A stretch of DNA of 64,000 nucleotides from Granulicella tundricola MP5ACTX9. GTDB lineage: Bacteria; Acidobacteriota; Terriglobia; Terriglobales; Acidobacteriaceae. This document shows, piece after piece, positions 48,409-57,108 of this stretch. The stretch is taken from positions 1,488,001 through 1,552,000 of the forward strand of contig NC_015064.1 in the NCBI RefSeq assembly GCF_000178975.2, read 5' to 3'. The stretch's first letter is position 1, and each line of letters begins with the position of its first letter. The position numbers and the translations under genes are program-made. The notes under the pieces are model-generated. The model saw nothing but the letters and a program-made list of their open reading frames with translations, searched no databases and was not told the DNA's origin.

Positions 48409-49386
48409 GTGCCGAAATACTCCATCGTCGTCCCGTTTCACAACGAAGAGGAGAACGTCACCACGCTTTATGACCGCCTCAAAGCCGTCATGGAGCAGTT
48501 GAATGAGAGCTTTGAGCTCGTCTTTGTAGACGACGGCTCGCTCGACCGCACCTACCGCCTGCTGGAAGAGATCGCCGCCGTCGACTCCCGCGTCCTGGTC
48601 GTCAAACTCCGCCGCAACTTCGGCCAGACCAGCGCCCTCGCCGCCGGATTCGATCATGCCCAGGGCGACTTCATCCTGGCCATGGACGGCGACCTCCAGC
48701 ACGAGCCAACCGAGATCCCGCAGTTCCTCGCCAAGCTGGAAGAGGGCTACGATGTCGTCAGCGGCTGGCGCTCGGAGCGCGGAGACAATATGTTTCTGCG
48801 GCGCATCCCCTCCGGCATCGCCAACCGCCTCATGGCCGCGCTCTCCGGCGTCGATATCCACGACTTCGGCACTACCTTCAAGGCCTACCGCCGCGAGGTC
48901 ATCCAGAACATCCCCCTCTACGGCGAGATGCACCGCTTCATCCCCGCGCTGGCAAGCTGGTACGGCGCCAGCATCTGCGAAGTCCCCATCTCGAACCCCG
49001 CGCGCGTCGCAGGCAAGAGCCACTACGGCCTCTCCCGCACCTTCCGCGTCTTCTTCGATCTCCTGACCATCCGCTTCCTGCTCAAGTACATGACGCGCCC
49101 GCTGCACTTCTTCGGCACCATCGGCGCGGCCGGCATCCTCAGCGGCGGCGTGATCAGCGTCTGGCTGATGGCCCTGAAGCTCCTCACCCACACCGCCGTC
49201 CACGACGATCACGCCCCCTACTTCACCATCGCCAGCGTACTGATCCTGGGCGGAATCCAGATGCTCGGCATCGGCCTCCTGGGCGAGCTCCAGGTCCGCC
49301 ACTTCCACACCGCCGAACACCGCGCCCCGTACGCGGTCGACCGCATCCTGCGCCTCCGCAGCAACGAAGAATCCCTCCTCCACTAA
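48409..49386 (+). CDS. GT2 glycosyltransferase, DPM1/ArnC-like with two membrane helices
   Basis: The 325-residue protein begins (GTG) with the GT-A pattern YSIVVPFHNEEENVTTLYDR, LVFVDDGSLDRTYRLLEEIA, VKLRRNFGQTSALAAGFDHA and DxD-type ILAMDGDLQHEPTEIPQFL. RVAGKSHYGLSRTFRVFFDL is the acceptor-side signature of polyprenyl-phosphate sugar transferases. Two C-terminal transmembrane helices (ILSGGVISVWLMALKLL, IASVLILGGIQMLGIGLLG) complete the ArnC/GtrB-like layout. It makes polyprenyl-P-sugar, which the GT-C membrane enzymes at 37-41 kb could use. Confidence 0.92.
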   Translation: MPKYSIVVPFHNEEENVTTLYDRLKAVMEQLNESFELVFVDDGSLDRTYRLLEEIAAVDSRVLVVKLRRNFGQTSALAAGFDHAQGDFILAMDGDLQHEPTEIPQFLAKLEEGYDVVSGWRSERGDNMFLRRIPSGIANRLMAALSGVDIHDFGTTFKAYRREVIQNIPLYGEMHRFIPALASWYGASICEVPISNPARVAGKSHYGLSRTFRVFFDLLTIRFLLKYMTRPLHFFGTIGAAGILSGGVISVWLMALKLLTHTAVHDDHAPYFTIASVLILGGIQMLGIGLLGELQVRHFHTAEHRAPYAVDRILRLRSNEESLLH

Positions 49387-49416
49387 AAATGACTGATGGC
49401 TGGGAACAGTAAGACT

Positions 49417-49917
49417 TCATTGTTCCTTCTTGAGGGCCTGTTGTGCCTCAAGAATGTCTTCTACATCAGCCAGATCACGCAGACGCCCCACGGTCCGTTT
49501 GTTCTTGACCAGGTCCACCGCAGAGATGACAGGAACAGTCAGGCTTCCGTTGACAACCGCGTACACCCTGCGTTCATAGCATTCATCAAATTCCACACCG
49601 CTGATGGCCTGCAGAACATCAGCACGATGAGGGGGCTGCCCCATCTGAAAGAACGATTTTCCGTCATTGAAATCAGCCGCTGTTAAACCTGCTAGCGGCG
49701 CCCCAAACGACGCGAGCGCACGAAAGACAGCCTCGCTGTTTTGCTCGTCCTGGCGAATGAAGACGTCAAGATCCTTCGTCGCCCGTGGTTCTGAGTGCAC
49801 ACCAACCGCATAGCCACCGATGACGAGATACTTAACGTCCTGACCGTTCAAAGCGGACAAGAGTTCGAGGTGATCCTTGCTCAGTTCCACCGGCATCTCC
49901 CTTGAAGGCATATCCAT
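49417..49917 (-). CDS. nucleotidyltransferase-fold protein of a small-protein/NTase pair
   Basis: The 166-residue protein has the NTase signature LNGQDVKYLVIGGYAVGVHS (GG pattern) with RATKDLDVFIRQDEQNSEAV supplying the D-x-D metal site. This is the minimal NTase fold of AbiEii/MNT-like toxins and antitoxins. It overlaps the small gene upstream. In other genomes a similar small protein (ExRYWQSLPxxER pattern) precedes such NTases, so the pair is a conserved unit. The likely role is AMP or NMP transfer to a target, not demonstrated here. ATG 49896 is a possible later start. Confidence 0.82.
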   Translation of the reverse strand: MDMPSREMPVELSKDHLELLSALNGQDVKYLVIGGYAVGVHSEPRATKDLDVFIRQDEQNSEAVFRALASFGAPLAGLTAADFNDGKSFFQMGQPPHRADVLQAISGVEFDECYERRVYAVVNGSLTVPVISAVDLVKNKRTVGRLRDLADVEDILEAQQALKKEQ

Positions 49918-50035
49918 CGCGAGTCGCGTCCCAGACCGCCGCCAGACGCTCCCCGGCGGGAAGACTCTGCCAGTAGCGGAAGTTCTCAGCCCGCTGCTCC
50001 GCCACATCGGTGACTCTGCGGATAGTCTTGTCCAT
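49832..50035 (-). CDS. small partner of the nucleotidyltransferase
   Basis: The 67-residue protein is helical (MDKTIRRVTDVAEQRAENFR, YWQSLPAGERLAAVWDATRD). It resembles the short proteins that often sit in front of DUF6036-type NTases, where they may act as antitoxin or activator. The overlap with the NTase start is 86 bases, longer than usual, so its 3' end could be an extension past the normal end at about YAFKG. It is in the same direction and a different frame. Confidence 0.6.
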   Translation of the reverse strand: MDKTIRRVTDVAEQRAENFRYWQSLPAGERLAAVWDATRDGYAFKGDAGGTEQGSPRTLVRFERSGR

Positions 50036-50145
50036 AGCTATATTCTACCGCCCTGGGGCTTCATCCGCGCCCACCGGCATTGAACTTCGTGTTTGAATCC
50101 AATGAACCGAACGTGACTCCAGCTGTGAAGTTTTGGAGGTTGTCC

Positions 50146-50688
50146 GTGCCGATCCACATCAGGCCGCTCCGCACCGATGAGATCCCCCAGATCACCGCGC
50201 TCATCCGCGCCTCCGTCCGTGGCCTGCAGGCCGGCGACTACGACGAAGCCCAACGCGAAGCCGCCATCGCCACGGTCTTCACCGTAGACACCCGCCTCGT
50301 CGCCGACGGAGGCTACTTCGCCGCCGAGACAGAAGACGGCATCCTCATCGGCTGCGGAGGCTGGAGCGCCCGCAAGACCCTCTACGGAGGCGATCATCAG
50401 CTTGAAGATAAGGCCCCGGACTGGCTCGATCCCGCAGTGGACGCCGCCAAGATCCGAGCCATCTTCGTCCACCCCGACTGGGCTCGCCAAGGTATCGGAG
50501 CCATGCTCCTTCACGCAGCAGAACAAGCCGCCCATACCGCCGGCTTCCGCCGCTACGAGATGGGGAGCACCCTCACCGGCGTCAGTCTCTACAAGCGTTC
50601 AGGCTACCGCGAACTCGAACGCATCCAGGTCCCCGTAGCCGACGGACAGACCATAGAAATCGTCCGCATGACCAAAGACGCACATTGA
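50146..50688 (+). CDS. GNAT-family N-acetyltransferase
   Basis: The GTG at 50146 has GGAGG six bases before it and starts the fold at VPIHIRPLRTDEIPQITALI. The 180-residue protein has IRAIFVHPDWARQGIGAMLL with the acetyl-CoA R/Q-x-x-G-x-G/A loop (motif A), and SLYKRSGYRELERIQVPV near the end (motif B). The central SARKTLYGGDHQLEDKAPDW is part of the acceptor site. Acetylation of a small amine or protein N-terminus is expected; the acceptor is unknown. Confidence 0.9.
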   Translation: MPIHIRPLRTDEIPQITALIRASVRGLQAGDYDEAQREAAIATVFTVDTRLVADGGYFAAETEDGILIGCGGWSARKTLYGGDHQLEDKAPDWLDPAVDAAKIRAIFVHPDWARQGIGAMLLHAAEQAAHTAGFRRYEMGSTLTGVSLYKRSGYRELERIQVPVADGQTIEIVRMTKDAH

Positions 50689-50729
50689 CTTGATGTCGGC
50701 TTTCACTGGCCCATGAGAAACTAGACTCT

Positions 50730-51830
50730 ATGCCCTTAAACGTCGGAATCGTAGGCTTGCCCAACGTAGGCAAGAGCACCATCTTCAACGCCCTCACCTC
50801 AGCCGAGGCGCAGGCCGCCAACTACCCCTTCTGCACCATCGACCCCAACGTCGGCGTCGTCCAGGTCCCTGACGCGCGCATGGATCGCATCGTCACCATG
50901 GTCAAACCCGACTCTATCGTCCCCACCACCATGGAGTTCGTCGACATCGCCGGCATCGTCGAAGGCGCGTCCAAGGGTGAAGGTCTCGGCAACCAGTTCC
51001 TCAGCCATATCCGCCAGACCGACGCCATCCTCCACGTCGTCCGCTGCTTCGCGGACCCTGAGGTCATCCACGTCGCCGGCGGCGTCAACCCGCTGCACGA
51101 CATCGACATCATCAACACCGAGCTTCTGCTCGCCGATCTCGACACCGTGGAAAAGCGCGCCGTCAAGGCAGAAAAAGCCGCCAAGTCCCAGTCCGCCACC
51201 GCCGCCCAGAAGTCCGAGCACTCCGCCATCCAGAAGCTCCGCGAGGTCCTCAACGCAGGCAAGCCCGCCCGCGTCGCAGAGCTGGAGGACGATGAAAAGC
51301 TCATCGCACGCGACCTCTTCCTCATCACCGCCAAGCCCATGCTCTACGTCGCCAACGTAGACGAGTCCGCCCTCACCACCGGCAACGAATGGACCGACGC
51401 CGTCGAGAAACGCGCCAAGGAAGAGGGAAGTGAGGTCGTCCGCATCTGCGGTCAGATGGAGGCCGACATCGCCCAGCTCGACGCAGCCGAGCGCCAGGAG
51501 TTCCTCTCGGAGATGGGTCTCACGGAGCCCGGTCTCAACCGCCTCATCCACGCCGCCTACCGCCTCCTCGGCCTCTATACCTACTTCACCAGTGGGGTGC
51601 AGGAGGTCCGCGCCTGGACGATCAAGAAGGGAACCAAGGCCCCCGGAGCCGCCGGAGTCATCCACTCGGACTTCGAGCGCGGCTTCATCAAGGCAGACGC
51701 CTACCACTGCGAAGACCTCTTCCGCCTCGGCTCAGAGCAGGCCGTCAAGGAAGCCGGCCTCCTCAAGTCAGAAGGCAAGGAGTACGTCGTCAAGGACGGC
51801 GACATCCTCTTCTTCAAGTTCAACGTCTAG
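50730..51830 (+). CDS. ychF: YchF/OLA1-type ATPase
   Basis: The 366-residue P-loop protein has the Obg-family G1 GIVGLPNVGKSTIFNALTSA, the IDPNVGVVQVPDARMDRI switch, VDIAGIVEGASKGEGLGNQF and LYVANVDESAL (the NxxE in place of NKxD, which makes YchF prefer ATP). The C-terminal TGS domain covers FTSGVQEVRAWTIKKGTKAP to DGDILFFKFNV. YchF binds ribosomes and responds to redox stress. It is followed at 6 bases by the convergent DUF2235 gene. Confidence 0.97.
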   Translation: MPLNVGIVGLPNVGKSTIFNALTSAEAQAANYPFCTIDPNVGVVQVPDARMDRIVTMVKPDSIVPTTMEFVDIAGIVEGASKGEGLGNQFLSHIRQTDAILHVVRCFADPEVIHVAGGVNPLHDIDIINTELLLADLDTVEKRAVKAEKAAKSQSATAAQKSEHSAIQKLREVLNAGKPARVAELEDDEKLIARDLFLITAKPMLYVANVDESALTTGNEWTDAVEKRAKEEGSEVVRICGQMEADIAQLDAAERQEFLSEMGLTEPGLNRLIHAAYRLLGLYTYFTSGVQEVRAWTIKKGTKAPGAAGVIHSDFERGFIKADAYHCEDLFRLGSEQAVKEAGLLKSEGKEYVVKDGDILFFKFNV

Positions 51831-51835
51831 CCGCC

Positions 51836-53203
51836 CTATCCCTTCCGCCGCATCAGCAACGTAAGCCCCAGCCCGAACAGCACCGCCGCGGCCCTGCTCA
51901 TCTGTGCCACGGCGTTGCTCTTCGCCACCTGCCCCGGTCGATATACCCGGAAGCCCTCCGCCTGCACCTTCGCTCTCACCTCGGGATGCAGCAAGGGTGT
52001 TCCTGAAGCCTCATACGGAACGGTGTCGTGCTGATTCAGGTTAGGCGGCTGGTAGTTGGCATCGGTGGTCAGCCGTTTCCACAGGCTCGGGTGGATCAGC
52101 GCATCGTTCGGGATCTCCCTGCGGTGCGGCCACGGCGACCACTGCAACTGTGGGTCTCCCTTATCGTCAAAGTACGTATGGGGAAACCACTCCAGCGGCT
52201 TCCACTTCCAGTTCAGCGATTCGTGCAGGCACACTCCAGGCAGCGCCGGCTTGTTCAAATCGCTCAAGCCCGGCAGCGCCGCATCGGTCTCCCCGAAGAT
52301 CACCGTGCGCTTCTCATCGTTCTGAATCAGACCGTCAGCAACGGCTTCATCCAGCATCCAGCGCAGCGCATCCATCGCAGGCGCGGACTCGCTCTGCGAG
52401 TAGCTTCCACCCACATCGGAATGAACCCCTGCGAACCAAGCCTGCACGATATCCTGCTGCCGGTCCGCGGCATCGGCATAACACTGAGCCAGCACGGGCG
52501 TCTCAGCAGGGGTCAAAGGCTGCCCCCAGAGATTGTCCTGGAAGAAGCAGCGCCGCTCGTCCACCGAGACCGCATGCCGGCCCTTACGCATCACCGGGTT
52601 CTGCCCGTCGAACAGCAGCTTCACCGGGTCGTAGATCCAGCCCACGGATGAAACCGTATCCCACACCCCCACAAAGTGGATCGGCACCTGGCGCGAAAAG
52701 GTCTCACGAAACGCCATCGACTCAGCAGTCTCCTGCAACCGGCGTCCGTGGCGATTATCCCGTCCATAAGCCGCCTTGCTCTCCGTCGAGTACATCTGCA
52801 GCAGGTACGGCAGATGCCCTTCATTGCCCGGACACAGCAGCCCGAACATGGAGATCGCGCCAGCCAGCGCACGCACCGTGTACGCACCGCGAGAGAAGCC
52901 GAAGAGGTAGATCCGGTCGGCGTCCATCGGCCCGTCGCCGTCGTTGTACTGCGCCATCAGAAAGCGATACGCATCGGCAAGGTTATCCATGAACCCTGCG
53001 CCAAACGCCATCCCGTAGATCAGGCTCATCTTCTTGCCCACGCCAGTCTTGTTGGGATTGCCCATCGTCCCAACGCCCGGATGGTAGTACGCCACCTGCT
53101 CTTTATCCACCTTCATGCAGGTGTAGAGCTTCACCACGTTGGAGTTTGAGTCGCCAAACTCATTACCCGTTCCGTCACAGCAAACAACGATATTTTTCGG
53201 CAT
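51836..53203 (-). CDS. DUF2235 alpha/beta hydrolase (Tle1-type phospholipase family)
   Basis: The 455-residue protein begins MPKNIVVCCDGTGNEFGDSN and has the nucleophile elbow YLFGFSRGAYTVRALAGAIS (Ser about 104), VGVWDTVSSVGW with a likely catalytic Asp, and FAGVHSDVGGSYSQ with the His. This is the fold of type VI phospholipase effectors Tle1, but it is also found in unrelated house-keeping hydrolases. There is no signal peptide; a hydrophobic segment near the end (AAVLFGLGLTLLMRR) could insert into membrane. No immunity gene is next to it. Confidence 0.85.
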   Translation of the reverse strand: MPKNIVVCCDGTGNEFGDSNSNVVKLYTCMKVDKEQVAYYHPGVGTMGNPNKTGVGKKMSLIYGMAFGAGFMDNLADAYRFLMAQYNDGDGPMDADRIYLFGFSRGAYTVRALAGAISMFGLLCPGNEGHLPYLLQMYSTESKAAYGRDNRHGRRLQETAESMAFRETFSRQVPIHFVGVWDTVSSVGWIYDPVKLLFDGQNPVMRKGRHAVSVDERRCFFQDNLWGQPLTPAETPVLAQCYADAADRQQDIVQAWFAGVHSDVGGSYSQSESAPAMDALRWMLDEAVADGLIQNDEKRTVIFGETDAALPGLSDLNKPALPGVCLHESLNWKWKPLEWFPHTYFDDKGDPQLQWSPWPHRREIPNDALIHPSLWKRLTTDANYQPPNLNQHDTVPYEASGTPLLHPEVRAKVQAEGFRVYRPGQVAKSNAVAQMSRAAAVLFGLGLTLLMRRKG

Positions 53204-53548
53204 CGCGCACCTCGGCAGAGATCAGGAATAAAAGATTGCAATGAATACACCCCATTCCGCAGAAGAAAGAAAGCAGAAAATTACTCCGGCTGCAGCGCGA
53301 CTCGATCAATCGTTTGATCTTCGCCATTCCGGCCCTCAAAGGAAGTCCCGGCCCTTCCGGATTCCTGTTTCGGTAAAAATCTACTGCCTCATCCAGGACA
53401 GGCCGAGACACCGCAGGCAACGCATTTTCATGCTGCGCCATCACCAGAAATGCGAGGCAGTATCCCCGCGCTATGGAACGTGTATCTTGTTGCCTAAGTC
53501 AAAAATAAGTTCGACATCATCAATTCTTCGGAGGCATACCAGGTAGCT
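53204..53548. other. gene-free interval with promoter function
   Basis: Between the divergent DUF2235 and quinone-reductase genes there is no supported gene. Some AT-rich stretches (about 53225-53285 and 53485-53525) are candidate promoters. A minus-strand frame through 53175-53444 overlaps the DUF2235 start and lacks coding pattern, so it was left out. Confidence 0.5.
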
Positions 53549-54517
53549 ATGCAGGCCATTCAGATTACCCAGACCGGCGGACCAGAGGTCCTCACCCTCA
53601 CCCAACTCCCAGATCCCACCCCAACCCCCGGACAGGTCTCCGTCCGCATTGAAGCCTCCGGCGTCAACTTCATCGACACCTACTTCCGCGAAGGCCGTTA
53701 CCCCGCCCAACTGCCCTATACCCTCGGCCAGGAGGCCGCAGGAACCATCGTTGCCTTAGGCGAAGGCGTCACCGGCTTCCACGTCGGGGAGCGCGTCGCC
53801 TTCAACGCTGCCACCGGCACCTACGCCGAGTTCGCCCTCGCCCCCACCTCCGCGCTCCTCAAGCTCCCGGACAACATCTCCGCCCAGCAGGCCGCAGCCG
53901 CGCTCGTCCAGGGCATGACCGCTCACTACCTTCTTCATTCAACGTTCGTCCCCCAGTACAACGACAAGATCCTGATCCACGCGGGCGCAGGCGGTACCGG
54001 CCTCCTGCTCATCCAGATGGCCAAACGCTTTGGCGCACACGTCATCACCACCGTCTCCACGGAAGAGAAGGCTGCCCTCGCTCGTGAAGCAGGCGCGGAC
54101 GACGTGATCCTCTATACCCAGGAGGATGTCGTCGAGCGAGTCCACCAGATCACCGAAGGCACTCGCCTCCCCGTCGTCTACGACTCCGTCGGCAAGTCCA
54201 CCTTCGAGCAGTCGCTCAAGTGCCTCTGCCCCCGCGGCACCCTCGTCCTCTTCGGCGGAGCCTCCGGCGCAGTCCCGCCGTTCGATCTCATCCGCCTCTC
54301 GCAGATGGGTTCCCTTTACGTCACACGCCCTACGCTCAAGGACTACGTCGCCACCCGCGAAGATCTCGAGCAGCGCGCCCGCGACGTCTTCCGCTGGGTC
54401 GCGGAGGGCTCCCTCAAGCTCCGCATCGCCCACACCTACCCCCTCGCAGAAGCCGCCCAGGCCCACCGCGATCTCGAATCCCGCAAAACCACCGGCAAGC
54501 TCCTCCTCCTGCCGTAG
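53549..54517 (+). CDS. NADPH:quinone oxidoreductase (zinc-free MDR family)
   Basis: The 322-residue cytosolic enzyme follows the quinone-reductase pattern of the MDR superfamily: VRIEASGVNFIDTYFREGRY, LGQEAAGTIVALGEGVTGFH, the cofactor Rossmann loop ILIHAGAGGTGLLLIQMAKR, and VGKSTFEQSLKCLCPRGTLV. There is no structural zinc set, consistent with the crotonyl/QOR group. It uses NADPH to reduce quinones by one or two electrons. It is divergent from the DUF2235 gene. Confidence 0.92.
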   Translation: MQAIQITQTGGPEVLTLTQLPDPTPTPGQVSVRIEASGVNFIDTYFREGRYPAQLPYTLGQEAAGTIVALGEGVTGFHVGERVAFNAATGTYAEFALAPTSALLKLPDNISAQQAAAALVQGMTAHYLLHSTFVPQYNDKILIHAGAGGTGLLLIQMAKRFGAHVITTVSTEEKAALAREAGADDVILYTQEDVVERVHQITEGTRLPVVYDSVGKSTFEQSLKCLCPRGTLVLFGGASGAVPPFDLIRLSQMGSLYVTRPTLKDYVATREDLEQRARDVFRWVAEGSLKLRIAHTYPLAEAAQAHRDLESRKTTGKLLLLP

Positions 54518-54530
54518 CACAAACACATCC

Positions 54531-54568
54531 GTGCCCCATCCATCGCAGGTCTCACCGCGATGGGTGGG
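54531..54568. repeat. second palindrome type downstream of the quinone reductase
   Basis: CCCATCCATCGC (54535-54546) pairs with GCGATGGGTGGG (54557-54568), one G-U included, around a 10-base loop. It starts with GTGCCCC, related to the tail of the A-D repeats read on the other strand. The AGCTGATAGCTCACGGCTCA-type short direct repeats that follow (54584-54615) are another repeat kind. Confidence 0.65.
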
Positions 54569-54691
54569 AAGTAAGAGCCCCAAGCTGATAGCTCACGGCT
54601 CATAGCTGACAGCTGGAAGAAAACCTTTCGCCTCAGAATCGAACCGGCCCGCTCACCCACCACCTTCGCAAGAGTCGTATCCTCAATCCAG

Positions 54692-56932
54692 ATGCGTCTC
54701 CTGCCCTTAGCTCTTCTCTCCCTGGCGGTCCCCGCCCACGCGGTCGTAGTCCAGGGCACCGTCACCGGCCCCTTCGGCCAGCCCGTCCCCGGCGCCCGCA
54801 TTCAGCTCATTCAGCTCGGTGCCGGCACCCGCTCCGTCGCGGACGCAGTCTCCGGCGTCGACGGCGAATACGAGATCCGCACCGACGTCGCCGGCCGCTT
54901 CCTCCTCCTCACCGCCTCCCCCTACTTCGCCCCGCAGATCGGCGTCGATTTCTACGCCGGCCGCACCGATCTCGTCACCCGCGATATCACCATGGACCCA
55001 TCCTCCCTCACCCCCCTCAAGACCACCCTCCCCAACAATCTGGACACACCCCTCGCGCAGCTCTCCACCCTCCTCACCCAGCTCCCCGCCGATCACCTCC
55101 TCACCCCCGCGCAGATCCCCAGCCAGCTCCCCTTCGCCCCCGCAACCTTCCTCGTCCAGACCGGCCAGCAAGGCCAGCCCGCGGCCTTGTACCTCCGTGG
55201 CGCAAACCCCGACGCCAACGCCGTCCTGCTCGACGGCCAGCCCATCCAGTCGCTCGGCGGAGCCTTCAACTACGGCACCTTCTCCACCACCGGCCTAGCC
55301 GCCTTGGCCAGCTCCGCGGCCGTCCAGCTGGCCCCCGGCCCCAACCCCACCGAAGCCCCCGCCGCGGAAGCCGGCACCATCGCCTTCGCCACTCCCCGAG
55401 CTTCCACCGCGCACCCCGCGCTGGACTACTCCGGCGACGCCGGCAACCTCCACGCCTGGCGCAACGAAGCCGCCGTCACCCTCACCCGTCGCCGCGCAGA
55501 CCTCTTCGCCGCCTACTCCCACTTCAACATCTCCAACGCCCTCTCCAACGACCAGTTCAACACCGGCACCGCCGCCCTCAACGCCGGCTACAACATCGCC
55601 GCCAACACCAGCCTCCGCGCCACCCTGCGCCAGGAGACCAGCGCCGCCCCGCTCCCCATCGCCTACGATCTGGGCCTCACCCCCAGCACCCGGGACGCCG
55701 CCCAGAACCTCTACGGCACCTTCACCTTCGACACCCGCACCGCCGGCGGCTGGCACAATCAGCTCCGTTACGGCCTCGTCCGCCGCCGTGAGCAGCTCTT
55801 CGTCTACACCGAACCCGCCCCGCGCCTCGTCACCCTGCGCGGAGCCAACGGTTCGACGATCACCGGCCTCGCCACCTACCCCAACCTCCCCGCACGCGCA
55901 GACCAGGCCACTAACCGCGACCAGGCCACCTACCAGACCGACTATCCCCTCACCCAATGGCTCACCGGCCTCTTCACCTTCCGCTACCAGAATGAGCGAG
56001 CCCTCGACGCCCAGGCCGGCCTCGCTCCCAGTCAGCAGCAGGGAACACCAGCCCCCAGCTTCAGCAGCAGCTTCAACCTCACCAACCTCACCTTCGCCAC
56101 CGCCTTCAAGGCAGAATACAAACACCGCCTCTTCGGAGAGGCCTCCGGCGATCTCAACCACTCCAACTTCATAGGCTTCACCGGCTCCCCCCGCCTCGGC
56201 CTGACCTATACGCCCGTGTACCTCGGCGCACGCCGCTTCCGTGGCACCTCGCTCCACGCCACCGTCGCCGCGTCCTCCCGCGAGCCCGGCCTCCCGGAGA
56301 TCGTCTCCAAGGTCACCATTCCTGCGCGTTCCCGCACCCTGGACCTCGCCGTCGATCAAAACATCCTGGGTCGCAAGCTCATCCTCCACGCCGCCTACTT
56401 CCACAACCAGTTCTCCCACCAGACCGAGCAGCTCGCCCCCAACGCCCTCGCCCTCTCCGGCACCCAGGCCTTCCGCACCCAGGGCTTCACCACCGAGCTT
56501 CGCTACCAGCCCCTCGCCCGCCTCTTCATCCGCGGCGGCTACACCTACATGGCCTCGCTCATCGAGCAGTCTGCAGCAACCACCAGCCTCTACACACCAG
56601 TCGTCGGCTCCCGCCCCTTCCGTCGCCCCGCCAACACCGGCTACTTCACCATCCAGTACACCGGCCGAGCCCTCTCCGCCGGCCTCGCCGCCTCCCTCGC
56701 CGGCCGCTCGGACGACAGCACCTTCACCCCCACCCTCGCACTCCCCACCCATAACCTCGACTTCGGCTACACCCGCCTCGACGCCAACCTCAGCTACTCC
56801 GTCTTCCACAACCTCATGCTCTTCACAGACCTCACCAACCTCCTCAACGACCAGCACATAGGCCCCATCGGCTACCCCGGCCCCCCCCTCACCATCCGCG
56901 CCGGCCTCAAACTCCGCTTAGGCGGCGACTAG
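54692..56932 (+). CDS. TonB-dependent-receptor-like outer-membrane protein
   Basis: The 746-residue protein starts with a signal peptide (MRLLPLALLSLAVPAHA). A carboxypeptidase-regulatory domain follows (GTVTGPFGQPVPGARIQLIQ), a short plug-like part (ALYLRGANPDANAVLLDGQP, IQSLGGAFNYGTFSTTGLAA) and a beta barrel to the end (LFTDLTNLLNDQHIGPIGYP, LTIRAGLKLRLGGD). It is much smaller than the Oar-like receptor at 10.7 kb, and both lack a clear TonB box. The coding strand is unusually rich in C. A run of eight C at 56881-56888, just before the last strand, is a potential slippage site. Confidence 0.85.
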   Translation: MRLLPLALLSLAVPAHAVVVQGTVTGPFGQPVPGARIQLIQLGAGTRSVADAVSGVDGEYEIRTDVAGRFLLLTASPYFAPQIGVDFYAGRTDLVTRDITMDPSSLTPLKTTLPNNLDTPLAQLSTLLTQLPADHLLTPAQIPSQLPFAPATFLVQTGQQGQPAALYLRGANPDANAVLLDGQPIQSLGGAFNYGTFSTTGLAALASSAAVQLAPGPNPTEAPAAEAGTIAFATPRASTAHPALDYSGDAGNLHAWRNEAAVTLTRRRADLFAAYSHFNISNALSNDQFNTGTAALNAGYNIAANTSLRATLRQETSAAPLPIAYDLGLTPSTRDAAQNLYGTFTFDTRTAGGWHNQLRYGLVRRREQLFVYTEPAPRLVTLRGANGSTITGLATYPNLPARADQATNRDQATYQTDYPLTQWLTGLFTFRYQNERALDAQAGLAPSQQQGTPAPSFSSSFNLTNLTFATAFKAEYKHRLFGEASGDLNHSNFIGFTGSPRLGLTYTPVYLGARRFRGTSLHATVAASSREPGLPEIVSKVTIPARSRTLDLAVDQNILGRKLILHAAYFHNQFSHQTEQLAPNALALSGTQAFRTQGFTTELRYQPLARLFIRGGYTYMASLIEQSAATTSLYTPVVGSRPFRRPANTGYFTIQYTGRALSAGLAASLAGRSDDSTFTPTLALPTHNLDFGYTRLDANLSYSVFHNLMLFTDLTNLLNDQHIGPIGYPGPPLTIRAGLKLRLGGD

Positions 56933-56935
56933 AAA

Positions 56936-57026
56936 GGAAAGCGAATCACAGAGAACACAGAGCAAAAAGAGAGAGTCTTCTCTGTGTCCTCGTTCTACCC
57001 TCCGTGTCCTCAGTGATTCGCTTTCC
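56936..57026. repeat. long imperfect palindrome behind the TonB-type gene
   Basis: GGAAAGCGAATCAC (56936-56949) is the exact reverse complement of 57013-57026. Inside, GAGAACACAGAG (56951-56962) pairs with 56980-56991 at 11 of 12 positions, and the CTC-GTGTCCTC motif occurs a second time at about 57000-57011. The element could fold into a 91-base hairpin in the gap between two same-direction genes. Confidence 0.75.
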
Positions 57027-57108
57027 TCAGAAGGCAATCATATGCACGTCCCCGAACCCACCCCCCAGTTTCTGCGTCTAATCGTGTGAGGGCAAAGGAC
57101 CCTCAACC

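Noticed and set aside
53175..53444. 89-residue minus-strand frame before the DUF2235 gene
   Set aside because: It overlaps the start of the DUF2235 gene in another frame, lacks a ribosome site and has no coding pattern.
55295..56857. 520-residue minus-strand frame antisense to the second TonB-type gene
   Set aside because: It is a Gly/Glu/Val-rich shadow caused by the C-rich coding strand, while the plus-strand frame has signal peptide and receptor domains.
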